Shown in pieces: positions 1-6,133 of a stretch of DNA of 64,000 bases; the first letter of the stretch is position 1; each line of letters opens with the position of its first letter. The translations under genes and the position numbers were made by a program. The notes beneath the pieces are model-generated. The model ran no database searches, was not told the DNA's origin, and worked only from the letters and a program-made list of their open reading frames with translations. Source of the DNA: Thauera sp. JM12B12 (GTDB lineage Bacteria > Pseudomonadota > Gammaproteobacteria > Burkholderiales > Rhodocyclaceae); NCBI RefSeq assembly GCF_039614725.1, contig NZ_CP154859.1, forward strand, positions 2,666,001-2,730,000, given 5' to 3'.

Positions 1-546
1 CTCACCGGCGTGCTCGCCACGCTCGCCCTCGTCACTGCCAGCCATGCCGCGACCTACGAGCAGGTCATTCCCGAGCGCAGCCGGATCGGCTTCGGCTTCC
101 AGCAGATGGGCGTGGCGATGGAGGGCAGCTTCCGTCGCTTCGCGAGCCAGCTCAAGTTCGACCCCGCGGCGCCCGCAGACGCGCACGCCACGATCGAGGT
201 CGAGCTCGCCAGCGTCGACACCGGCAGCGTCGAGGGCGACGAGGAAGTCGCGCGCAAGACCTGGTTCAACACCAGCGATTTCCCGGTCGCGCGCTTCGAG
301 TCGAGCGCGGTCAAGGCCCTCGGCGACGAGCGCTACGAGGTCGCTGGAAAACTGACGATCAAGGGCACGACACGGGACGTCGTCGTCCCGGCGCGCTTCA
401 CCACCGAGGGCGACGTCGGCGTATTCGAAGGCGAACTGGGCATCAGGCGTGGCGACTTCTCGATCGGCGAAGGCGCCTGGCGTGCCTTCGACGTCGTCGC
501 CAACGAGGTCGTGATCAGGTTCCGCATCGCGGCCGCGCCGCGCTGA
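1..546 (+). CDS. YceI-family periplasmic protein, 5' end outside the window
   Basis: The reading frame is open from base 1. The first residues (LTGVLATLALVTASHAA) look like the hydrophobic core and cleavage site of a Sec signal peptide, so the true start is most likely just upstream; GTG at 10 is only the first start codon visible. The mature part starts YEQVIPERSRIGF and carries the YceI lipocalin-like pattern, with a conserved KTWFNTSDFPVARFES block and a later GKLTIKGTTRDVVVPARF block. YceI proteins are small periplasmic beta-barrels that bind isoprenoid-type lipids; the ligand here is unknown. A second YceI gene follows 102 bases downstream on the same strand, suggesting a tandem pair. 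Confidence 0.85.
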   Translation, partial: LTGVLATLALVTASHAATYEQVIPERSRIGFGFQQMGVAMEGSFRRFASQLKFDPAAPADAHATIEVELASVDTGSVEGDEEVARKTWFNTSDFPVARFESSAVKALGDERYEVAGKLTIKGTTRDVVVPARFTTEGDVGVFEGELGIRRGDFSIGEGAWRAFDVVANEVVIRFRIAAAPR

Positions 547-648
547 GGCACTCCCCGCTCCGCGCGCAATCCTCCCTGACTCCCCGCAAGGCACTGCATA
601 ACCCAACCCCAACCCCAACTCACTCCCAATCGAAAGAGGATCCTCAGC

Positions 649-1230
649 ATGAATCGTCTCCACGCCCTCGCCGCCAGCCTCCTGGTCTCCGCCGCCGCAG
701 CCAGCCCTGCCCTGGCCGCACCCGAAACCTACACGGTCGATGGCACCCACACCTTCCCGCGCTTCTCCTACAGCCATTTCGGCCTGTCCACCCAGCTGTC
801 CAAGTTCGACAAGACGACGGGCACCGTCACCCTGGACAAGGCTGCCCGCAGCGGCGCGGCCGACATCACCATCGACATGAGCTCGGTGAACACCGGCTAT
901 GCCACCTTCAACGAGCACATTCAGGGCGAGGACTTCCTCGACACCGCCAAGTACCCGACGGCCACGTTCAAGTCGACCCAGGTCCGCTTCGAGGGCGACA
1001 AGCCGGTCGAGATCGATGGCAACCTGACCATCAAGGGCGTGACCAAGCCGGTGACGCTGAAGGTGACCAACTTCAAGAACATGCCGCACCCCATGCTGAA
1101 GAAGGACGCCATCGGCGCCGACGCCACCACGGTGATCAAGCGCAGCGAGTTCAACGCCGGCAAGTACGCGCCCAACGTGGGCGACGAAGTGACGATCAGC
1201 ATCGCGCTCGAAGCGATCGCCGCGCAGTGA
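649..1230 (+). CDS. YceI-family periplasmic protein
   Basis: This is a 193-residue protein with a clear Sec signal peptide (MNRLHALAASLL, cleavage near ALA at residue 23). The YceI fold signatures are DGTHTFPRFSYSHFGLS near the start, a DFLDTAKYPTATFKST block near residue 100 and GNLTIKGVTKPVTL after it. An AGAGGA ribosome-binding site precedes the ATG. It resembles the upstream YceI protein in domain but is divergent in sequence, so the pair is probably an old duplication. The expected role is lipid or isoprenoid binding in the periplasm; nothing in the sequence fixes the ligand. A strong hairpin follows the stop codon. Confidence 0.88.
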   Translation: MNRLHALAASLLVSAAAASPALAAPETYTVDGTHTFPRFSYSHFGLSTQLSKFDKTTGTVTLDKAARSGAADITIDMSSVNTGYATFNEHIQGEDFLDTAKYPTATFKSTQVRFEGDKPVEIDGNLTIKGVTKPVTLKVTNFKNMPHPMLKKDAIGADATTVIKRSEFNAGKYAPNVGDEVTISIALEAIAAQ

Positions 1231-1239
1231 CGCGAGCGC

Positions 1240-1267
1240 GCGACGCCTCCCCGCCGGGAGGCGTCGC
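1240..1267 (+). terminator. GC-rich hairpin after the YceI pair
   Basis: A perfect 12-bp stem (GCGACGCCTCCC with GGGAGGCGTCGC) around a CGCC loop lies 9 bases after the YceI stop. There is no T-run, so it is either a weak intrinsic terminator or an mRNA 3'-end stabiliser. Confidence 0.55.
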
Positions 1268-1308
1268 GCCAGCGGCGCGCGGTACGAGCGACCGGAGCCG
1301 CCTGCCGC

Positions 1309-1314
1309 TATAAT
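1309..1314 (+). promoter_or_regulatory. Candidate -10 element for prfB
   Basis: A consensus TATAAT hexamer lies 35 bases before the prfB ATG. No good -35 hexamer is seen at the usual spacing, so the promoter call rests on the -10 alone. Confidence 0.35.
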
Positions 1315-1348
1315 GCGCGGTTTCCCAGATTCAGCCGGAGCCGCACCC

Positions 1349-2453
1349 ATGGAAGCCGAACGCCAGAACGCCATCGCCGAAAAACTCGCCGACCTCGCCG
1401 CCCGCGGTCGCGAACTACGGAGGTATCTTTGACTACGATGTGAAAGCATCGAAGCTCGAAGAAGTCAATCGCGCGCTCGAAGACCCGGCGGTCTGGAACA
1501 ACGCCGAACGCGCGCAGGAGCTCGGCAAGGAGAAGCGCCAGCTCGAGGACGTGGTGCTGACGCTGCAGCAGATCGACGCGCAGTCGCGCGACCTCAAGGA
1601 TCTGTTCGAGCTCGCCGAAGCCGAGGACGACGACGACACCTTCGAGGCGGTCGAGGCCGACCTCGGCGACCTGCAGGCCGAAGTCGAGAAGCTCGAGTTC
1701 CGCCGCATGTTCAGCAACCCGATGGACCCCAACAACTGCTTCATCGAGATCCAGGCCGGCGCCGGCGGCACCGAGGCCCAGGACTGGGCGGGCATGCTCG
1801 AGCGCATGTACCTGCGCTACGGCGAGAAGAAAGGCTTCAGCGTCGAGCTGATGGAAGAGACCGAGGGCGAAGTCGCCGGCATCAAGAACTGCACGATCAA
1901 GCTCTCCGGCGAGTACGCCTACGGCTACCTGCGCACCGAGACCGGCATCCACCGCCTGGTGCGCAAGTCGCCGTTCGACTCCAACGCCCGCCGCCACACC
2001 AGCTTCACCTCGGTGTTCGTGTATCCGGAGGTCGATGACTCGATCGAGATCGAGATCAACCCCGCCGACCTGCGCATCGACACCTACCGCGCCTCGGGCG
2101 CCGGCGGCCAGCACATCAACAAGACCGACTCGGCGGTGCGGATCACGCACGAGCCCACCGGCATCGTCGTGCAGTGCCAGAACGACCGCTCGCAGCACAA
2201 GAACAAGGCCGAGGCCATGTCGATGCTGAAGGCGCGCCTGTACGAGGCGGAGCTGCGCAAGCGCCAGTCCGAGCAGCAGAAGCTGGAAGACTCCAAGAGC
2301 GACATCGGCTGGGGCCACCAGATCCGCAGCTACGTGCTCGACCAGTCGCGCATCAAGGATCTGCGTACCAGCTACGAGGTCGGCAACACCCAGGCCGTGC
2401 TCGACGGGGACCTGGACGACTTCATCGCGGCGAGCCTGAAGCAGGGCGTCTGA
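1349..2453 (+). CDS. prfB: Peptide chain release factor 2 (programmed +1 frameshift)
   Basis: RF2 recognises UGA and UAA stop codons and triggers peptide release. The gene is split: ATG at 1349 opens 27 codons ending in CTT at 1427, an in-frame TGA lies at 1430-1432, and the protein continues in the +1 frame from GAC at 1431 to the stop at 2453. An internal Shine-Dalgarno-like CGGAGGT lies just before the slippery CTT-TGA-C, the classic autoregulatory RF2 frameshift site. The joined product is 367 residues, the normal RF2 length. The UGA-reading SPF tripeptide is present in [10 protein letters not shown] and the catalytic GGQ in [13 protein letters not shown]. Reading only from the GTG at 1440 would lose the real N-terminus. 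Confidence 0.97.
1421..1433 (+). promoter_or_regulatory. RF2 +1 recoding site
   Basis: An SD-like AGGAGG-type stretch (CGGAGGT, from 1418) sits three bases before CTT TGA C. Pausing at the in-frame TGA lets the ribosome slip +1 when RF2 is scarce, so RF2 controls its own synthesis. All elements of the known bacterial prfB site are visible. Confidence 0.93.
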
Positions 2454-2481
2454 GCTCGCCACCGGCCCGCCTCGAGCCATC

Positions 2482-2655
2482 ATTCGCGGGCAAGCCCGCT
2501 CCCACGGAAATCGCCGCGGCTTTGTGGGGGTTTGCCCGCGAATGCTCGCGCCAAGTTCTTGGGAGCAAGGTCCTGTGGGATCGGACTTGCCCGCCAACGC
2601 CCTCTCCAAGCTCGTGGGCGCGACTATCTGTGGGAGCGGGCTCGCCCGCGAAACT
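2482..2655. repeat. Cluster of four REP-like palindromes
   Basis: Intergenic DNA between prfB and the next gene holds repeated palindromic units related to GCGGGCAAGCCCGCTCCCAC: 2482-2507 forward, 2524-2544 inverted, a degenerate copy at about 2574-2597 and another at 2630-2653. Forward and inverted copies are paired, as in BIME arrays. The same unit recurs at 5945-6015 and inside sufD at about 40713-40815. No RAYT transposase gene is in the window. Confidence 0.85.
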
Positions 2656-2686
2656 GCGGTTCGGCGACCGCGAGATCCGATGATCG

Positions 2687-3958
2687 ATGACTGACCCCTT
2701 CCTCTCCGACTTCCTCGCCGCGGGCGTCGATGCCGATGAGGTGCCCGAGCTCGCGGCGCTCGCCTCGGCGCGCCCGCTGCTCGACGCCTTCATCACGCTG
2801 TTCCGCGGCACCGAGGCCGAGGTGCTGATGCGCCTGCTGGTGCTGCGCGAGATCGGCCGCGAGGCCGACTCGCCGCGCTGGTCGCCCGAGGCCCTGCGCG
2901 CGCGCTTCACCTATCTCGACCCGGTCAAGCTCGAGACGGTGCTGAAGCGCCTGCGCGACAACGCGCTGCTGGCGATCGGCGAGGACGGCCACTATGCGCT
3001 CTCCGACATCGGCCGCAACGCGGTGGCGGCGATCGCGATGCTGCTGCGCTTCGGCGAGGAAGAGGACGCCGAGCTCGGCTTTCTCACCGCCCAGCTCGCC
3101 GGCCTGCAGGCGGTGGGCAGCATCACGCCGGAAGCCCTCGGCCACCTGCTGTCCAAGCTCAACGACCTGACCTGGCACTTCGAGGAGGCGATCGCCTCGG
3201 GCTCCGAGTTCCGCATCCTCGACGCCCGCCGCCGGCTGTCGGCCAACGGACGCTGGCTCGAGCGCGGCACCGACATCCTCAACACGCTGCTCGCCGATCC
3301 CGAGGTCGACTTCGACATCGCCCGCATCGCGCAGCGCATCGGCCTGGCGCAATCGCGCCTGGCACGGGTGGACGCCGCCTTCCAGCGCGCGCTGAACAAG
3401 ATCGAGTCGCAGCGGGTGACGCTGGGCGCCTCCGGGATCTCGTCCTCGGACGTCTCCGCCTGGCTGCGCAGCCTCGATGCACCAACGCTGGCCGGACTCG
3501 CCGTCGATGCCTTCGCCGCCGTGCCCGAACTCGCGCTGCTGGCGGGCGGCCACGAGCTGCTCGATCGCGCCGAAAGCCAGCTCGAGGGCGAAGCCGCGGC
3601 CGCCGCGGTGGACGCGAGCCTGCCGCCCCCCGACGCCGCCGGGGCGGACGTCACGCTGCAGGCGGAGGACCTGCGCCTGCTCGAGCACCTCATCCACCGC
3701 CTCGAAGCCCTGCCCGCGCCACAGCCGCTGCAGAACGTGGTGGCCGGCGGCGGATTCGCGCCGGCGAGCTACCGCCTGTCGCTGCTCGCCCTGCTGGCCG
3801 ACGGCGCCGAGGCCGGCCCCGAGGACGGCCCGGTCGGCAGCCTGATGCGCCTGCCGATGGACGTCACGTTCGGCGACACCCTGACACCGGTCGGCGAAGA
3901 CGAGATCGCCGCGATCACGCTCGGCGAAGTCCGCCCGCGCGCGGCTGCGCGGGCCTGA
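2687..3958 (+). CDS. Kleisin-like subunit of an SMC-type complex (MksF/JetA-like)
   Basis: This 423-residue protein has no signal peptide or membrane segment. Residues about 40-120 form a winged-helix-like region (VLMRLLVLREIGR, LETVLKRLRDNALLAIGEDGHYALSDIGRNAV), followed by a long helical, acidic middle and a C-terminal region near DVTLQAEDLRLLEHLIHRLEAL. That layout, the length, and the two partner genes (a 236-residue winged-helix protein 21 bases downstream and an SMC-like ATPase at 6134) fit the MksF kleisin of MksBEF condensins, or JetA of Wadjet. The family call is inferred from architecture and neighbourhood, not from a recognised signature; DNA organisation is the expected role. The start was chosen as the first ATG after the REP array; no strong ribosome-binding site is visible. 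Confidence 0.6.
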   Translation: MTDPFLSDFLAAGVDADEVPELAALASARPLLDAFITLFRGTEAEVLMRLLVLREIGREADSPRWSPEALRARFTYLDPVKLETVLKRLRDNALLAIGEDGHYALSDIGRNAVAAIAMLLRFGEEEDAELGFLTAQLAGLQAVGSITPEALGHLLSKLNDLTWHFEEAIASGSEFRILDARRRLSANGRWLERGTDILNTLLADPEVDFDIARIAQRIGLAQSRLARVDAAFQRALNKIESQRVTLGASGISSSDVSAWLRSLDAPTLAGLAVDAFAAVPELALLAGGHELLDRAESQLEGEAAAAAVDASLPPPDAAGADVTLQAEDLRLLEHLIHRLEALPAPQPLQNVVAGGGFAPASYRLSLLALLADGAEAGPEDGPVGSLMRLPMDVTFGDTLTPVGEDEIAAITLGEVRPRAAARA

Positions 3959-3979
3959 GCCTGCCACCCGGACCCCTTC

Positions 3980-4690
3980 ATGGAACACGAACTCAAGACC
4001 CTCACCGCCCGCCTGCTCGCGCAGCGCTGGCTGCCGCGCAACGACAAGCTGGTGCGACGCGCGCTGGTGGACGAGACCTTCCGCTTCGAACTCGACCGGC
4101 GGCTGGCCGATGTCGGCCTGCGTCTGCTCGACAATCCCTACGCCGCCCATGTCGGCGTCGCACTCGAAGCCGAGCTCGCCGAGCCCGTGTTCGGTGCCGG
4201 CCGCGAATACGCCGCCAGCAACCTGGGCCTCACCCGCGACGAGATCGCCTTGCTGGTGATCCTCTGGGCGCTGATCGTGCTGCCCAAGCGCGAACGCCAG
4301 GTCACCCGCCGCGAGCTCGCCGACGACGGCCAGAGCGACCTCTTCGGCGGCGCCGACAAGCCGGTCGGCCACGGCGAGTCGGTGTCGGGCGCGCTCACCG
4401 AGGCCTCCCTGATCGCCGACTTCGGCCCGCGCCTGGGCGGGCGCACGAAAGTCCGCAACTTCATGCTCGGCAAGCTCGCCCGCCTCGGCTTCATCGAGCG
4501 CCGCAACGGCCTGATCAGCGAAGGCCCGCTGCTCGACCTCGCGCTCGACTACCGCGTGATGGCCGACCGCATCATCCACGGCACGCTCGGCGAGGTGCTC
4601 GCCGCCGCCGGTCACGCGCTGCCCGAGGGCAATGCCTTCGACCTTGCAGACGTGCTCCCCGACGAGGACCCTCCCGCGGAGGACGCGTGA
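3980..4690 (+). CDS. KITE-like winged-helix subunit (MksE/JetB-like)
   Basis: This is a 236-residue soluble protein. It opens with a helical arm (ARLLAQRWLPRNDKLVRRALVDE) and continues with a block like the DUF4194/MksE family (LRLLDNPYAAHVGVAL, then TRDEIALLVILWALIVLPKRE). A second winged helix follows near residues 155-180 (KVRNFMLGKLARLGFIERRNGLISEGPLLDLAL). The C-terminus is strongly acidic. It starts 21 bases after the kleisin-like gene, so the two are surely co-transcribed. KITE subunits bridge a kleisin to SMC heads, which fits the nearby SMC-like ATPase. Family membership is judged by eye. Confidence 0.6.
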   Translation: MEHELKTLTARLLAQRWLPRNDKLVRRALVDETFRFELDRRLADVGLRLLDNPYAAHVGVALEAELAEPVFGAGREYAASNLGLTRDEIALLVILWALIVLPKRERQVTRRELADDGQSDLFGGADKPVGHGESVSGALTEASLIADFGPRLGGRTKVRNFMLGKLARLGFIERRNGLISEGPLLDLALDYRVMADRIIHGTLGEVLAAAGHALPEGNAFDLADVLPDEDPPAEDA

Positions 4691-4695
4691 CCGCA

Positions 4696-4770
4696 CCGCT
4701 CCCACAGCATCGGCTCCCGCAAAGTCGGCTCCCTCAACTTCGGCTCCCGCAGCACCGGCTCCCGCAGCGG
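4696..4770. repeat. Five tandem 15-bp repeats
   Basis: Five head-to-tail copies of a 15-base unit with core CGGCTCCCGCA start at 4696, 4711, 4726, 4741 and 4756; the first and third are the most diverged. They fill the gap between the KITE-like gene and trmA. The unit resembles half of the local REP element (GCTCCCAC) and may be degraded REP material or polymerase-slippage DNA. Confidence 0.8.
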
Positions 4771-4823
4771 CCCTTGCCTCTGAAGGGCCACTCAGCATTT
4801 CCGTCACAAGATCCCGCTAATTC

Positions 4824-5930
4824 ATGCCCCTGCCCATCATCGACCCCGCCCGCTACGAGGACCAGCTCGCCGCCAAGCTCGCACGTTACCGCGCCGACTT
4901 CGCTGAATTCGAGCTGCCCGAGCCCGCGCTCTTCCGCTCGGCGCCGCTGCACTATCGCCTGCGCGCCGAGTTCCGCCTGTGGCACCAGGACGGCCGCATC
5001 GACTATGCGATGTTCGACAGCGCGGACCCGAAGCAGCCGATCCTGCTCGACACCTTCCCCGCCGCCGCCGAACCGATCGCCACCCTGATGCCGCGCCTGC
5101 GCGACGCGCTCCAGGCGAGCGAGCCGCTGCGGCGCAAGATCTTCCAGGTCGAGTTCCTCGCCACCCTGAGCGGCGAGTGCCTGGTCAGCCTGGTCTACCA
5201 CCGCCCGCTCGACGAGGCCTGGGAAGCCGCCGCGCGCGCGCTCGCCGCCGCGCTCGACATCCAGGTCATCGGCCGCAGCCGCAAGCAGAAGATCGTGTTC
5301 GAGCGCGACTGGGTGCAGGAGGCGCTCGAGGTCGATGGCCAGCGCCTGCGCTACCAGCAGTTCGAAGGCAGCTTCACCCAGCCCAACGGCGGCGTGAACC
5401 AGCACATGCTCAGCTGGGCGCGCGCGCAGGCGAAGGCGGTCGGCGCCGGCCCGCAAGGCGCGGGCGACCTGCTCGAGCTGTACTGCGGCAACGGCAACTT
5501 CACCGTGGCGCTGGCGCCGCTGTTCGGCCGCGTGCTCGCCACCGAGATGAGCAAGACCTCGGTGCGCGCCGCCCACACCAACCTCGCCGACAACGGCGTG
5601 GGCAACGTCACCATGGTGCGCATGGCGAGCGAGGAGATCAGCGACGCGCTCGCCGGCGGCCGCGAGTACCGCCGCATGGCGGGCGTCGACCTGGCCGGCT
5701 ATCGCTTCACCACGCTCTTCGTCGACCCGCCGCGCGCCGGCCTCGACGAGGGCACGATCGCGCTGGCGAAGGGCTTCGACAACATCCTCTACATCTCCTG
5801 CAACCCCGAGACCCTGCGCGCCAACGTCGCCGCGCTGGCGGAGACGCACCGCATCGCGGCCGCGGCGGCCTTCGACCAGTTCCCCTACACCCACCACCTC
5901 GAGTGCGGGCTGCTGCTACAGAAGCGATGA
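4824..5930 (+). CDS. trmA: tRNA (uracil-5-)-methyltransferase TrmA
   Basis: TrmA makes m5U54 (ribothymidine) in the T-loop of tRNA using S-adenosylmethionine. The 368-residue length matches the family. Visible signatures are SAM motif I LLELYCGNGNFTVALA, the substrate motif LFVDPPRAGLD, the catalytic cysteine in ILYISCNPETL and the C-terminal FPYTHHLECGLLL with the general-base glutamate. The family TrmA/RlmC/RlmD is certain; TrmA is favoured over the rRNA enzymes because the short N-terminus lacks the RlmD TRAM domain and iron-sulfur cysteines. It sits between the KITE-like and SMC-like genes on the same strand, an odd place for a housekeeping tRNA enzyme. Confidence 0.93.
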   Translation: MPLPIIDPARYEDQLAAKLARYRADFAEFELPEPALFRSAPLHYRLRAEFRLWHQDGRIDYAMFDSADPKQPILLDTFPAAAEPIATLMPRLRDALQASEPLRRKIFQVEFLATLSGECLVSLVYHRPLDEAWEAAARALAAALDIQVIGRSRKQKIVFERDWVQEALEVDGQRLRYQQFEGSFTQPNGGVNQHMLSWARAQAKAVGAGPQGAGDLLELYCGNGNFTVALAPLFGRVLATEMSKTSVRAAHTNLADNGVGNVTMVRMASEEISDALAGGREYRRMAGVDLAGYRFTTLFVDPPRAGLDEGTIALAKGFDNILYISCNPETLRANVAALAETHRIAAAAAFDQFPYTHHLECGLLLQKR

Positions 5931-5944
5931 CGATGAAAACCTCC

Positions 5945-6015
5945 CGTGGGAGCGGGCTTGCCCGCGAACTTTGCCTGCTTGGCCGCTGTATTCGCGGGCA
6001 AGCCCGCTCCCACGG
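5945..6015. repeat. Inverted pair of REP-like elements
   Basis: GTGGGAGCGGGCTTGCCCGC at 5946-5965 is mirrored by GCGGGCAAGCCCGCTCCCAC at 5994-6013, giving a facing pair separated by about 20 bases, the typical BIME arrangement. It lies between trmA and the SMC-like gene and could form a long hairpin that limits read-through or protects the trmA mRNA end. Confidence 0.88.
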
Positions 6016-6133
6016 CTACTCAAGCACCATCGCCTACCTGCACTCACAGAGCCGTTCTCACGCCAGCTTCTGCACCAGCGCCCACAGCAGCAGGACATCG
6101 CCATCGGGTGCCACCCGTCAAGACTGATACCCC

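Noticed and set aside
590..640. AACCCC-type repeat before the second YceI gene as a regulatory array
   Set aside because: Only a few short imperfect copies; too short to distinguish from chance.
2624..4807. Long minus-strand frame (727 residues) opposite the kleisin- and KITE-like genes
   Set aside because: Gly/Ala/Glu/Val-rich antisense frame of GC-rich codons; no domain or start signal, and the plus-strand genes are well supported.
4687..5088. Frame with LPQxR repeats over the tandem array
   Set aside because: It reads the 15-bp repeat and then runs out of frame through trmA; the repeat is non-coding DNA.
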